A stretch of 64,000 nucleotides of DNA from Pseudomonas sp. ERMR1:02 (GCF_002277815.1 NZ_NKJI01000026.1:1-64000); one strand, 5' to 3'. Positions 8,571 through 19,128 are shown, counted from the stretch's first letter. A program made the numbers and translations. Notes: generated by a model not told the origin, from the letters alone.

Positions 8571-8670
8571 TCGTTCCCACGCTCTGCGTGGGAATGCAGC
8601 CCGTGACGCTCCGCGTCACTGGACGCGGAGCGTCCCTTGAGGCATTCCCACGCGGAGCGCGGGAACGATC
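8569..8670. repeat. Inverted repeat element, GTTCCCACGCTCTGCGTGGG type
   Basis: Outer arms GATCGTTCCCACGC and GCGCGGGAACGATC, with inner GACGCTCCGCGTC and GACGCGGAGCGTC also complementary, so the whole can fold into one long hairpin. A second copy is at 61536-61647. It is a non-coding Pseudomonas dispersed repeat. Its first bases overlap the GlxA stop codon. Confidence 0.8.
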
Positions 8671-8725
8671 AAGATCAAAAGATCGCAGCCTTCGGCAGCT
8701 CCTACACTGTATTGATGGAGGAGTT

Positions 8726-9385
8726 ATGAAAATCTCGGCCAAACTGGCGTTTTTTGCCATCGTCAGCACCCTCGCCTACCTCGGTCTGGCCATTTGGGGG
8801 TTGGGTGGCTTTGGCGCTTTTTTCTCACATGCCGCGCTGGTAGTTGTGGCGCTGGCAACGCTGGTCATGGCCATCGTTTCGCTGTTTTCCGAGGTCAATC
8901 TGAGTTCCGGTGTACGTGAAGACCGGGACAATCGCTGGGTGATCACGGTTTTCGCGGCGATCGGCTTGTTGAGCGGGTATTTGCCGGCTTACACCGACCG
9001 TATCGATTTCTGGACCCTCGGTGGCGAAGGCACGCGTTGGCTCGGGGCATTGCTGTTCATCATCGGCGGCGCGCTGCGAATGTGGCCGGTGTTCGTGCTG
9101 GGCAAGCGTTTCAGTGGACTGGTGGCGATTCAACCGGGGCATCGCCTGGTCACCGACGGCATCTATCGCAATCTGCGCAATCCCAGTTATCTGGGGATGC
9201 TGGTCATCGGCGTGGGTTGGGCGCTGGCGTTTCGCTCGGGGGTGGGGCTGTTGCTGGCGGCGTTGACGCTGATTCCGCTGATTGCGCGGATTCATTCCGA
9301 AGAGGCGTTGTTGCGGGCGCAGTTCGGGGGTGAATATGAGGCTTATTGCGCCAGGAGCTGGCGGCTGATTCCCGGGATCTACTGA
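8726..9385 (+). CDS. Isoprenylcysteine carboxyl methyltransferase-like membrane protein
   Basis: About 219 residues with five to six hydrophobic segments. The C-terminal part carries the ICMT/PEMT signature: RLVTDGIYRNLRNPSYLGML and, later, EEALLRAQFGGEYEAYCAR, which form the SAM and substrate site in this inner-membrane methyltransferase superfamily. ATG 8726 with GGAGG upstream is preferred; the frame is open further back to 8567 but that part is the inverted repeat. Bacterial members have no assigned substrate. It is a single gene. Confidence 0.85.
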   Translation: MKISAKLAFFAIVSTLAYLGLAIWGLGGFGAFFSHAALVVVALATLVMAIVSLFSEVNLSSGVREDRDNRWVITVFAAIGLLSGYLPAYTDRIDFWTLGGEGTRWLGALLFIIGGALRMWPVFVLGKRFSGLVAIQPGHRLVTDGIYRNLRNPSYLGMLVIGVGWALAFRSGVGLLLAALTLIPLIARIHSEEALLRAQFGGEYEAYCARSWRLIPGIY

Positions 9386-9504
9386 ACTGTCTGGCATTCC
9401 CGAAACCCCGTAGGGACCCCCGCCGCCTGCGCCGCGAGTATTCCCACCGTTGCATCCTCGAAAGCATTCCTGTCGGCGGGAGTCTTGAGGAATGCACACG
9501 ATCC

Positions 9505-9590
9505 CTGTAGGAGCTGGCTTGCCAGCGAAGAGGTCCGAAAGCCATGCATCGAATGAACGGACGCCTTCGCTGGCAAGCCAGCTCCTACAG
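9505..9590. repeat. REPIN 6
   Basis: Arms CTGTAGGAGCTGGCTTGCC and complement. The distal arm supplies the stop codon of the receiver gene at 9585-9587. Confidence 0.9.
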
Positions 9591-9992
9591 GGTTCGCGGC
9601 GATTTCAGGGCGCTTTGCACGCAATCCAGCAACTGCCCCAATGCCCAGGGTTTCTTGATGAACGAGACGTCGTGCCGCACGCCGGAGCTTTCCGGGGTTT
9701 CGAAGCCGGACATGATCATGATCGGCTTTTCCGGCCAGTGATCGCCGAACAGGTTGGCCAGGTCCGCGCCGTTGAGCGTGCCAGGCATGGTGATGTCCGT
9801 CAGCAACAACCCGACCTCCGGTGCATGGTGCTGCAAGTACAACGATGCGGCGTCCGCATTGGTCTGCGGTTGCACCACATAGCCTTCTTCCTGAAGAATT
9901 TCACAGAGAAATTCCAGAATCAACGGGTCGTCTTCTACCACCAGAATCAACCCGCACGGAAGATCTCCACTCGCCGTCGGTACTCCACTCAT
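9585..9992 (-). CDS. Single-domain response regulator (receiver)
   Basis: A 135-residue receiver with no output domain. The acidic pocket is VVEDDP, the phospho-acceptor aspartate is in LLLTDITMPG, the conserved Ser is in IMIMSGFE, and the lysine is in FIKKPW. ATG 9992 follows AAGG; an upstream start at 10016 is possible. The stop TAG lies inside the REPIN arm, so the last residues SPRTL are partly repeat-encoded. It probably relays phosphate from a hybrid sensor kinase elsewhere; no kinase gene is nearby. Confidence 0.9.
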   Translation of the reverse strand: MSGVPTASGDLPCGLILVVEDDPLILEFLCEILQEEGYVVQPQTNADAASLYLQHHAPEVGLLLTDITMPGTLNGADLANLFGDHWPEKPIMIMSGFETPESSGVRHDVSFIKKPWALGQLLDCVQSALKSPRTL

Positions 9993-10105
9993 GACCTTGC
10001 CGCTCCCTGTTTGCAACGATGATTTCGCGGGCTCTAATCCGCTACCTACAGGTATGAGCAGCGGCGTCGACGGAAATTCATCTTTTCTACAGGGATAGGA
10101 CGAAA

Positions 10106-11719
10106 TCAGGCGTCCTGCAAAATCAGATCGGCGCCCTTCTCCGCCACCATCAGCACCGCGGCATGAGTATTGCCGGAGGTCACGTTGGGAAAAATCGACG
10201 CATCGACGATGCGCAAACCGTCCAGGCCATGCACCTTGAGGCGCTTGTCCACCACTGACTTCTGCTCATCCGCGCCCATGGCGCAGGAACCGCACAGGTG
10301 ATAGATCGAACCGCTGTTTTCACGGAAGTACTGCAACATCTGCTCGTCGGTCTCGACCACCGGGCCTGGCAGCACTTCTTCGACGGTGATGCCCTTGAGC
10401 GCCGGTGCATCCATGATCTTGCGCATCAAGCGGCTGCCCTGGATCACCTCATCGATGTCCTTCTGGGTGCTCAGGTAGTTGGGGTCGATCAGCGCCGCGT
10501 CCCGAGGGTTTTTCGAGGCGATTTCGATGTGTCCACGACTGGTGGGCCGGCACGGGTTGAAGCACAACAGGAAACCTGAATACGGCTCAGGCTTGAGGCT
10601 GGCCTTGTTGTTTTTGGGGATCTGGTACGACAGGGGGTTGAAGTACAACTGCAGGTTCGGGTTGGCTTGCTGCGCGTTGCCACGGAAGAATCCCCCCGCC
10701 TGATTGACGCTCATGGCCAGCGCGCCTTTACGGGTTAACAGGTATTTCAGGCCGAGCTTGAATTGGCCGAACAGCGAACTGAGCTGGTCATTGAGCGTCG
10801 GGATATTGGCCTTGTAGTAGTAACTGGCGCACAGGTGATCCTGCAGGTTCTGGCCCACCGCCGGCAGGTGCTTGACCAGCGGGATGTTGTGTTTGGCCAG
10901 CAGCGTCTGGTCGGCGACGCCGGACAATTGCAGAATCTTCGGCGTGTCCACGGCGCCGGTGCAGAGAATCACTTCCTTATTCGCGGTAAAGGTGCGTACC
11001 ACGCCGTGCTGGGTAATGGAAATTCCGGTGGCGCGCTGTTGCTCGTCGTCGAACAGCACACGATCGACCAGCGCGTAATGCTCGACGGTCAGGTTTGGCC
11101 GGCTCAACGCCGGATGCAGATGGGCAAAGCTGCTGGAGCAACGCTGGCCGTCGCGAGTGTTGACGTCGTAGATCCCCGCGCCTTCGAACGTCGGCCCGTT
11201 GAAGTCCTCGCTCAGCGGATAGCCCAGCTCACCGCAACCCTTGAGGAACACGTCGCAGATCGGATGGGTCTGGCCCTTCATCGGGGTGATGCTGATCGGG
11301 CCGCTCGCGCCGTGGTATTCGCTATCGCCTAGCGGGTGGTTTTCCAGTTTGCGGAAGTACGGCAGCACGTCCGAAAAGCCCCAGCCGTCGTTGCCGTCGG
11401 CCGCCCAGTCGTCGAAATCGTGGGCCTGGCCGCGCACGTAGATCATCGCGTTGATCGAACCCGAACCACCCTGCACCTTACCGCGCGGGGCGTAGATTTC
11501 ACGGTTGCCCAGCTGCTTTTGCGGCTGGCTGTAGTACATCCAGTTGAAGGTCGGGTTGTAATACATTTTGGCGAAGCCGACCGGGATCTTGAACCACAGG
11601 GAACTGTCCTTTCCGCCCGCTTCCAGCAGCAGCACCGTGTGTTTTCCGGAGGCCGAGAGGCGATTGGCCAGAACGCAGCCTGCGGCGCCAGCGCCAGCGA
11701 TGATGTAGTCGTATGTCAT
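10106..11719 (-). CDS. GMC family FAD-dependent oxidoreductase (choline dehydrogenase-like)
   Basis: A 537-residue flavoprotein. The N-terminal Rossmann loop is GAGAAGCVLANRLS, GMC signature 1 is around KVQGGSGSINAMIYVRG (residues 80-97), and signature 2 is GAVDTPKILQLSG. The catalytic His region is HLCGSCAMG, and the C-terminus is NTHAAVLMVAEKGADLIL. GMC enzymes oxidise alcohols to aldehydes or ketones. The gene is codirectional with the enolase-family dehydratase, MFS transporter and aldehyde dehydrogenase upstream, separated by REPIN 7. It may oxidise an alcohol or sugar derivative in that pathway. Exact substrate unknown. Confidence 0.92.
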   Translation of the reverse strand: MTYDYIIAGAGAAGCVLANRLSASGKHTVLLLEAGGKDSSLWFKIPVGFAKMYYNPTFNWMYYSQPQKQLGNREIYAPRGKVQGGSGSINAMIYVRGQAHDFDDWAADGNDGWGFSDVLPYFRKLENHPLGDSEYHGASGPISITPMKGQTHPICDVFLKGCGELGYPLSEDFNGPTFEGAGIYDVNTRDGQRCSSSFAHLHPALSRPNLTVEHYALVDRVLFDDEQQRATGISITQHGVVRTFTANKEVILCTGAVDTPKILQLSGVADQTLLAKHNIPLVKHLPAVGQNLQDHLCASYYYKANIPTLNDQLSSLFGQFKLGLKYLLTRKGALAMSVNQAGGFFRGNAQQANPNLQLYFNPLSYQIPKNNKASLKPEPYSGFLLCFNPCRPTSRGHIEIASKNPRDAALIDPNYLSTQKDIDEVIQGSRLMRKIMDAPALKGITVEEVLPGPVVETDEQMLQYFRENSGSIYHLCGSCAMGADEQKSVVDKRLKVHGLDGLRIVDASIFPNVTSGNTHAAVLMVAEKGADLILQDA

Positions 11720-11770
11720 TCACGGTTACCGCTTAAGTCGTTATACAAAAAACCGAAATCGGTCATACCC

Positions 11771-11872
11771 CTGTAGGAGCGAGCCTGCTCGCGATGAACT
11801 CGAGGGCGCTGCGGGAAATCAGGCTCACAGCGTCATCGTTGACGACCATCGCGAGCAGGCTCGCTCCTACAG
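11771..11872. repeat. REPIN 7
   Basis: Arms CTGTAGGAGCGAGCCTGCTC and complement; core appears as GTCATCGTTGACGACC. Confidence 0.9.
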
Positions 11873-11903
11873 TGGACATTTCCCGTCATGGGCAAAAATC
11901 CCG

Positions 11904-13119
11904 TCAGCCCCTGGCCGGCGATGTGTCTTTGACGTCAGCCGGGGTCGACGCCATTTGCAGGTGCAGGCGTGAACCGGTGTACGGCGAATGCTTGCGCACC
12001 ACGTCCATGTTCAGCTCGACACCAAGGCCCGGCTCGGTGGACGGGATGATGTAGCCGTCCTCCCACTGCAACGGCTTGGTCAGGACCTCGGCATGGAAAC
12101 CGCCCAGGTCATGATGCTTTCCTGGATCAGGAAGTTCGGCGTGCAGGTGGCCAACTGGAAACTCGCCGCAGCGCCAATCGGCCCGTTGTAGAGATGCGGC
12201 GCGATCTGTGCGTAGTAGGCCTCGGCCATGCTGGCGATCTTCTTCGCTTCCAGCAGACCGCCGCAGCGGGCGACGTTCATTTGCAGGATCGACGCACCGC
12301 CGGCCTGCAGCAGCTTGAAGAACTCATACTTGGTGGTCAGGCGCTCACCCGTGGCAATCGGGATGCTGGTCTTGGCCGCGACTTGCGCCATGGCCTCTTC
12401 CTGGCCTGGCGGCACCGGTTCTTCGAACCACAGCGGGTCGTATTTTCCAGACGCTTGGCCAGACGAATGGCCGACGACGGCACCATTTGTCCGTGGGTGC
12501 CGAACAGCAAATCGCACTTGTCGCCCACCGCTTCGCGAATCTTGCGGCAGAAGGTTTCGCAGCGCTCCAGAACTTCCAGTGAGATCTGATGCCCGGAGTA
12601 CGCGGTGTACGGCCCCGCCGGGTCAAACTTTACGGCGGTGAAGCCCTTGTTCATGTTCTCGATCGCGCACTCGGCGGCCAGGTCCGGGTCGTCGTAGTCG
12701 TATTCGCCTTTGCTGTTGACCGGATACAGGTAGGTGTAGGAACGCAGGCGTTCGTTGACCTTGCCGCCGAGCAACTCGTACACCGGCTTGTTCGCCGCTT
12801 TGCCGATGATGTCCCAGCAGGCCATTTCCAGGCCGCTGACCACACCCATCATGGTCAGGTCCGGACGCTGGGTGAAACCGCTCGAATAGGCCTGACGGAA
12901 AAAACGCTCGATGTGGTGCGGGTCCTGGTTTAACAGGTAGCGTTCGAACACGTCTTCGATGATCGGCAGCATGGCCTTGGGGCCGAACGTCGCGGCGTAA
13001 ATCTCGCCCACGCCTTCGATGCCGCAATCGGTCTTGATCTTGACGAACAGCCAGTACATGCCGCCGATGTGCGGCGGTGGTACGGCAACAATGTGGGTTT
13101 CAAGGGCGACGATTTTCAT
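11904..13119 (-). pseudogene. Enolase-superfamily (mandelate racemase/muconate lactonizing) sugar-acid dehydratase, two frameshifts
   Basis: Reads as a complete 405-residue enzyme if one base is restored at 12443-12446 (A4 to A5 on the coding strand) and one at 12103-12105 (G3 to G4). The N-terminal lid domain is followed by a barrel with AVKFDPAG, FGTHGQ, LWFEEPVPPG (metal glutamates), IATGERL and the C-terminal APHLYNGP histidine motif. These match acid-sugar dehydratases of the MR subgroup, which remove water from an aldonate to give a 2-keto-3-deoxy acid. ATG 13119 follows AGGTG and almost abuts the MFS stop at 13121. Both lesions are single losses in homopolymers, so sequencing error is likely. 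Confidence 0.8.
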
Positions 13120-13120
13120 C

Positions 13121-14451
13121 TCAGGCACCTGCCTTGTTCAAAGATGTCTTGTTCAGTGATTTACGATTAATGCGTGCGCGCAGGGTCAGGGCCGCGAAGG
13201 TCCCGAGCAGGCCGACGAAAGCGATGTAGCCGAAATACAGCTTGTAACCAAAGGCGCCGGGGAAATGCTCGGTGAGGTAGCCGTTGATCAACGGAATGAA
13301 CGCGTCGGGCAGGTAACCGACCACCGAGACAATGCCGATGGCCAGACCGGTGATGCGTAGTGGAATGTTGCAGGTGTCGAGGATCGCCCAGTACAGGCCA
13401 CGAATGGCGTAGGTCATCAGACCGATGAAAATCACCGTGCCGATCAGCAGGCCCATACTATTAAGTGCCGGGAACACGATCAGGCCGACCATCGCCAGGG
13501 TCGCGAGGAACAACGCGACGACCAGTACCGAGATGTTGGAGAACTTGTCACCCAGCCAACCACCGCCGATGCCGCCGATAGGACGCATCCACAATTTGAT
13601 GGTGGTGATGGTGCCAGCCATGACTGCGGTCATGCCGCCGCCCTGCAGGTAATCGGAGAAGCTGTAGGTGGCCCAGAAGATGTGATACCCGCAGAACACA
13701 ATGGCAGTGACCAGCCACAGCTCAGGGATCTTCACCAGTGTCGCCAGGTCACTGAGCAGGTTGTACTTGCCCTTCTCCACCGGCGCGGTGTCTTCCATCG
13801 ACTTCGGATCCTTGATCAGCACCAGCACACAGCCGATGGCGATACAGGTGAAGGCATACAGGTAGACCACATGCTTGAAACCTTCAGCCGCCGACTCGCC
13901 CCGGGTTTCGGTGGCGAAGGCGAACAGGCCCAGGGCAACCGTCGCCAGCAAGGCTTCCACCAGCCCGCGACCGCCGTCGAGGACACCGAAGAACCGTCCT
14001 TGTTCGGTGTGATGGGCGATCATCTTCACGCGCTTGAGTACCGAGGCCCAGAAGGTCAAACCGGTGGTCAGGCCCCAGCAACCGAAGATGATCATCAGAC
14101 CGGTCATCGAAGGTGCGGTGGAGTACCACAGGCCCAACGCGCCGGTTGCGACCAGCGAAAACAAAATCAGGAAACGCGGCGCGATACGGTCCGCCAGCCA
14201 ACCGCTCGGCAAGTAACTCAGGAGGAAAATCGTACCGAGCATCGAGTACAGATAACCAGCTCGCTGTGGTTGATCTGGAACACTTCGAGCATGGTGGTCT
14301 GGTAGACCTGGCGCAGGTACAGGATCGGATAGATCGCACCGGCGGCAAGCACCAGCAGCATCAGTTGGAAATAGCGACTTCCCTTGTCACTGTGGCTTTT
14401 CTCAGCCGAATTGGAACCCTGAACAGCAGCAGTGGATGCTTGCTTGGACAT
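13121..14451 (-). pseudogene. MFS transporter, probably for sugar acids, one frameshift
   Basis: A 443-residue major facilitator protein once one C is restored at 14256-14257; without it the frame stops after the first 77 residues. Twelve hydrophobic segments are visible, with the loop GWLADRIAPR between TM2 and TM3 and a cytoplasmic central loop containing KDPKSMEDTAPVEKGK. It sits between the dehydratase and the aldehyde dehydrogenase on the same strand, so it probably imports the substrate of that pathway into the cytoplasm. The lesion, GGG to GG in an otherwise perfect frame, looks like a sequencing error. Confidence 0.8.
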
Positions 14452-14532
14452 TGAGCAGACCTCTGGCGCCCGGTGGCCCGGGCGCTCTGATAATTGTTTT
14501 TATGTTTGAAGCGTAGGCGTGTTGCAGATGGA

Positions 14533-15957
14533 TCAATACTTCATGACAACCAAACGGGTCTGGGTGAATTCGAGCATGCCGTGCTTGCCGTCATCGCCGC
14601 CCAGGCCCGAGCGTTTCCAGCCGGCATGAAAACCCTGATACGGGTCGGCCGGGGTGCGATTGACGTACAACTCGCCGGCCTCGATGGCGCTGGCGACTTT
14701 CATCGTGGTGCGGTAGTTCTCGGTGTAGAGCACCGAGGACAGGCCGAACTGGTGGTCGTTGGCCATGGCCAGGGCTTCGTCGATGTCGCGGTATTTAAGT
14801 ATCGGCAGCACCGGGCCGAAGATTTCTTCCTGGATGATTTCCATGTCCTGACGGCAACCGCTGAGCAGGGTCGGCGGATAGAAATGCCCCTTGCCTTGCG
14901 GGATAAATCCGCCGGTTTCCAATACCGCGCCGTCGGCGATGGCGCGTTCGACCATGGCGTGGATGTTCTGCCGGGAACTGGCGTTGACCAACGGCCCCAT
15001 GAGGCTGGCGTCGGTGACGCGGTCGCCGAACTGCACGGCACTGATTTTTTCTTTCAGCAGGCCGAGGAATTTGTCGTAGACGCTTTCCTGCACATAGACC
15101 CGCTCGACCGCCGTGCACAACTGACCGCAGTGGGTGGTCTTGGAGGCCACGATAGCGGTGGCGGCGGCTTCAAGATCGGCATCGGCTTCGATGATCGCCG
15201 GGGTCTTGCCGCCCAGCTCCAGGGACGGCTTGGCGATATTGGCCTTGCAGTAATCGAGCACGATGCGGCCGGCGTTGACGCTGCCGGTCAGGGTGATCAA
15301 ACCCACGGCCTTATGGGTGCAGACAGCGGCGGCGGTGGCGTGGTCCATGGTCAGGATGTTGATCACGCCCGCCGGCATGCCGGATTGCTGCACGGCCTTG
15401 GCGATTTCGAACGCCGAAGTCGGCGTGTTGTTGCTCGGACGAACCACTACCGTGTTGCCGGCAATCAGCGCCGGGGCGATTTTGCGCAGCAAGGTGTAGA
15501 CCGGGTAATTGAACGGAATCAGGCAAGCGACCACGCCAATCGGTTCGCGGTGCAGGAACAGGTTTTCGTTCGGCGTGTCGCTGGGAATGATCTCGCCTTC
15601 GATACGGCGCGCCCATTCGGCGTGGTAGCGGGTGATTTGCGCGGCGTAACGGGCTTCGTTGCTGGCGTCGCTGACGCTCTTGCCGGACTCGGCGGCCAGG
15701 GCTTCACCGATCTGCTCGGCGCGGGCTTCAAGGGCATCGGCGAAGGCTCGCAGATGTTCGGCGCGCTCGATGCTGGTGAGTTTGCCCCAGACCTTCTGCG
15801 CCTTTGCGGCCGCGTCGACGGCAGCCGTGGCTTCATCGGTATTAGCTGCACAAACCTGGCCGATCTGTTCTTCGGTCGCCGGGTTATAGACTGCGATCAG
15901 CGCAGCGCTGGCCGGCTCAATGAATTGCCCATTAACAAAGTTTCGCTCGAGTCGCAT
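14533..15957 (-). CDS. NAD(P)-dependent aldehyde dehydrogenase
   Basis: A 474-residue ALDH-superfamily protein. The Rossmann and catalytic regions are intact: IPFNYPVY, the general base in LELGGKTPA, and the nucleophile Cys in THCGQLCTAVERVYV. The C-terminus has GLGGDDGKHGMLEFTQT. Resemblance is to lactaldehyde/glycolaldehyde-type dehydrogenases. Being first in the cluster ALDH, MFS, dehydratase and GMC oxidoreductase, it likely oxidises an aldehyde intermediate to an acid. The LysR gene at 16183 on the same strand upstream may regulate it. Substrate is inferred only from context. Confidence 0.92.
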   Translation of the reverse strand: MRLERNFVNGQFIEPASAALIAVYNPATEEQIGQVCAANTDEATAAVDAAAKAQKVWGKLTSIERAEHLRAFADALEARAEQIGEALAAESGKSVSDASNEARYAAQITRYHAEWARRIEGEIIPSDTPNENLFLHREPIGVVACLIPFNYPVYTLLRKIAPALIAGNTVVVRPSNNTPTSAFEIAKAVQQSGMPAGVINILTMDHATAAAVCTHKAVGLITLTGSVNAGRIVLDYCKANIAKPSLELGGKTPAIIEADADLEAAATAIVASKTTHCGQLCTAVERVYVQESVYDKFLGLLKEKISAVQFGDRVTDASLMGPLVNASSRQNIHAMVERAIADGAVLETGGFIPQGKGHFYPPTLLSGCRQDMEIIQEEIFGPVLPILKYRDIDEALAMANDHQFGLSSVLYTENYRTTMKVASAIEAGELYVNRTPADPYQGFHAGWKRSGLGGDDGKHGMLEFTQTRLVVMKY

Positions 15958-16086
15958 GTGAATCGCCCATCGTTGTTTTTATCCAGTCCGAGCAGTCTTG
16001 GCATCTGCCCGGCGTTGAACAAACGATTTATTGCGCGATGAAACATTCGAAAAATGCAGGTTACCTCAAAAACGCACGCCCCCCCC

Positions 16087-16188
16087 CTGTAGGAGCGAGC
16101 CTGCTCGCGATGAACCCGAGAACCCCGCGGGGCATCAGATACCCAGCGTTATCGTTGACGACCATCGCGAGCGGGCTCGCTCCTACAG
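16087..16188. repeat. REPIN 8
   Basis: Arms CTGTAGGAGCGAGCCTGCTC and GAGCGGGCTCGCTCCTACAG. The right arm encodes the stop codon of the LysR gene. Confidence 0.9.
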
Positions 16189-17121
16189 GGACGTGGTGGC
16201 TGTGGAAGGCTGCAGTTGCCGCTGCGCCAACCAGATTTCCTCTTGCAACCACTGGCTGAACACCTGCAACTGCGGCATCTCGGTCTGCTCAGGCCGGGTC
16301 ACCAGCCAGTAGGATTGATGCCCGTCGACATGCACATTCAGCACCTGGGTCAATTGCCCGCTGGCCAGCTCCGAGGCGACCATGTGCCAATCGGCGATGG
16401 TGATACCCAAACCGTCAGTGGCCGCGCGAATCGCCAGGTCGAGCAAGTCGAATTCGTAGCCGCCCTGGGTGTCGACACCGGTGATCCGTGCCGCGTCCAG
16501 CCAATGCTTCCAGGTCAGGTAGCGTTGGTCTTCCCGGGCCAGGACATGCAGCAGCGTCAGTCTATTGAGGTCGACGCCTTGCTCGCTCCACTCTCGCGAA
16601 TACAAGGACGGCGCGCACACCGCGATATGCCGCTCCTGGATCAACAACGAACTGTCCAAGCCGTCCCATTCTCCATCGCCGAAACGGATCGCGCAGTCCA
16701 GCGTGCTGGTTTCCGCCAGGCTGTCCTGCAAGCGCGTGGTGATACTCAGCTCCAGGTCCGGGTGCTGCTCGCGCAGTCGCCCCAGGCGCGGCATCAGCCA
16801 GCGGCTGGTGAAGGTCGGTGGTGCGTTGATGTGCAGGCGATTGGAGTGAGTTTTCTGCTGGATACTGCGCACCGTCAGCTCGATCTTGTCGAACGACTGG
16901 TGCAGCGCCCGCAACAACACGCGGCCGGCGCTGGTCAGGTCGAGGTGGTGATGACGTCGCTCCAACAGGTTTTCGCCCAACTGCTCCTCAAGCTGGCGAA
17001 CCTGGCGGCTGACGGCGCTCTGGGTGACATTGAGCAACTCGGCGGCACGGGTGAAGCTGCCGGTACTGCCGGCTACTTCGAAGGCTTTGAGGGCGTTCAG
17101 GCCGGGCATTTTGCGTTTCAT
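16183..17121 (-). CDS. GcvA-like LysR regulator
   Basis: About 312 residues. The N-terminus MPGLNALKAFEVAGSTGSF and helix-turn-helix LNVTQSAVSRQVRQLEEQLG are typical of the GcvA branch; the effector domain carries the usual SITTRL and DCAIRFGDGEW segments. The start at 17121 (MKRKMPGL) is chosen because it begins just before the family N-terminus; no strong ribosome site is seen. The TAG stop is in the REPIN 8 arm. It lies between the sugar-acid cluster and the divergent ABC importer operon starting at 17412, and may regulate either; the 290-base divergent gap favours the importer. Confidence 0.9.
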   Translation of the reverse strand: MKRKMPGLNALKAFEVAGSTGSFTRAAELLNVTQSAVSRQVRQLEEQLGENLLERRHHHLDLTSAGRVLLRALHQSFDKIELTVRSIQQKTHSNRLHINAPPTFTSRWLMPRLGRLREQHPDLELSITTRLQDSLAETSTLDCAIRFGDGEWDGLDSSLLIQERHIAVCAPSLYSREWSEQGVDLNRLTLLHVLAREDQRYLTWKHWLDAARITGVDTQGGYEFDLLDLAIRAATDGLGITIADWHMVASELASGQLTQVLNVHVDGHQSYWLVTRPEQTEMPQLQVFSQWLQEEIWLAQRQLQPSTATTSL

Positions 17122-17411
17122 GAAAGGCACTCGTGGAAGGCTGACCAGATGCAAAGCATCCCACTCTTTGTAGGATTTTTCCTGAGTAACGTGCATTTTT
17201 GTGTTGTGTAGGACAATTTCCCGCTCGCCCCGACCGCCTCCTGTGCGAGATCGGGCTCGCGCTCAACCCGTCTAAATCGGGCGCCGCCATAGCCACTCGC
17301 CAGTAACTTGCATTTATCGAACGTTTAAACGCTGAATTTATCGTTTGTCGATCTTTGTCCGGATAAGAAAACTGCGGCCATCTCAAATAAAAACAACATG
17401 AGAGCTGCCCC

Positions 17412-19052
17412 ATGCCCCATCTCGACGAGTTGAAAACGCTGGACGGCAATGCACCGCACCCGGCGGTAAATGACCTGTGCCACCAAGTCAAAAGCGGCGA
17501 GATCAATCGCCGGCAATTCCTGCGTACCGCCGCCCTGCTCGGCGTCACCGTCGCCAGCGCCAGCACCTTCATGGGCTCGGCACTGCTGAGCGATTCGGCT
17601 TTCGCCGCCCAAGAACAACCACCACGTCAGGGCGGCAGCCTGCGCTTTGCCTGCGCCATCCAGGAAATCCAGGACCCGATGCTGATCACCTGGATCGAAG
17701 CCTCGAACCTGCTGCGCAATTCCCTGGAATTTTGACCTGGGTGGACGCCGACAACATTACCCACCCCTACCTCGCCGAAAGCTGGAGCCCGTCCGAAGAC
17801 CTCAAGGTCTGGACCTTCAATCTGCGCCAGGGTGTCAAGTGGAGCAACGGCGACGAGTTCACCAGCGATGATGTCGAGCACAACATCAATCGCTGGATAG
17901 CTGCTGGCTCCAAGTCGGTCAACCGCACCGCGTTCCAGGACATCGCAGCCTTCGAAAAAGTCGGCCCGTACCAGTTCCGCCTGGTGCTCAAGCGCCCGAT
18001 CCTGGCCGTGCCGGAAATGCTCAGCGCGTTCACCTGCACGCTGGTGCACCGCAGCTTCAAGGCCGGTGACGACTGGACCAAAAACCCCATCGGCACCGGG
18101 CCGTTCAACCTGGTTTCCTTCTCGGTCAACAAGCAGGCCACCTTCGCCAAACGCGCCGATTACTGGCGCAAGCCGGCCAATCTCGACGAGCTACGCTACG
18201 TCGACATGGGCACCGACATTCCACCCATCTGGCGGCATTGCAGGCAGGCCAGGTCGACGTGCTGTACCGCGTGACCGTGGCCGAACTGGACCTGGCCAAG
18301 CGCTTGCCGGCGCACAGTTGCTCAGCTGCAAGTCGGCGCAAACCGTGGTCATGCGTATGGCCTGCGACCAAAAGCCGTTCACCGATGTACGCATCCGCAA
18401 AGCCGTGGTGATGTGCGCCGACAACGCGCAGATGCTGAAGATCGCCTATCGCGGCATGGGCACCCTCGGCGAAGACCATCACGTCGCACCCTCCCACCCG
18501 GAGTATTCGCCGCTGCCCAGGCGCGAACGAGATGTCGCCGGAGCGAAAAAACTGCTGGCCGAAGCCGGTTACGCCAATGGCATCGACATTGACCTGATTG
18601 TTGGCAACACCCAGGGTCGCTACGAACAGGACTGCGCGCAGATCCTGCAACAGAACTGCCTGGAGGCTGGCATCCGCATCAACCTCAAGGTGATCCCGGC
18701 CACCCAGTACTGGCCGATCTGGGACAAAGCCGCGTTCAGCCTCACCTACTGGGCACACCGTCCGTTGGGCGTGATGTCTTTGGAGCTGGCCTACCGCAGC
18801 GGCGCTGCCTGGAACGAAAGCCACTACAGCGACCCGGCATTCGACGCCGCGCTGGACAAGGCCATGGGCATTATCGATCCCAAGCAACGCGCCCTGGCGA
18901 TGCAGGACGTAGAGCGCATCCTGCAGGACGCCGCGGTGATGGTGCAGCCGTTCTGGGCTGACAAATTCACCGCCACCAGCAAGAAAGTCCAGGGCTTCAA
19001 GGTTCACCCTTCGGACTTTTACCCAATGGATGAAGTCTGGTTGAGCGCCTGA
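17412..19052 (+). pseudogene. ABC transporter periplasmic substrate-binding protein (SBP family 5), three frameshifts
   Basis: Restoring one T at 17730-17733, one C at 18221-18222 and one G at 18309-18310 gives a 547-residue peptide/opine-binding protein. The N-terminus has a twin-arginine signal, INRRQFLRTAALLG, with a hydrophobic core and cleavage near AFA. The mature part has WVDADNITHPYLAESW and FNLRQGVKWSNGDEFTSDDV, the SBP_bac_5 signature, then PIGTGPF and a C-terminal VMVQPFWADKF. Lesions are all single losses in homopolymers. It is first in a five-gene operon. The Tat signal suggests the protein folds before export. Confidence 0.85.
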
Positions 19053-19128
19053 CGCGCAGCCCCACACGCGCTCGCCCACCGACCGGTGCGGCGGGCCGGC
19101 ATCCTATGATTAGCCGGAGCCTGCAAGC

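Noticed and set aside
8567..8725. N-terminal extension of the ICMT-like protein
   Set aside because: The extra 53 codons are the inverted repeat element; ATG 8726 has a proper ribosome site.
14494..16041. 515-codon open frame antisense to the aldehyde dehydrogenase
   Set aside because: His/Gly/Asp-rich shadow of GC-rich coding sequence; the opposite strand has the catalytic Cys and Glu.
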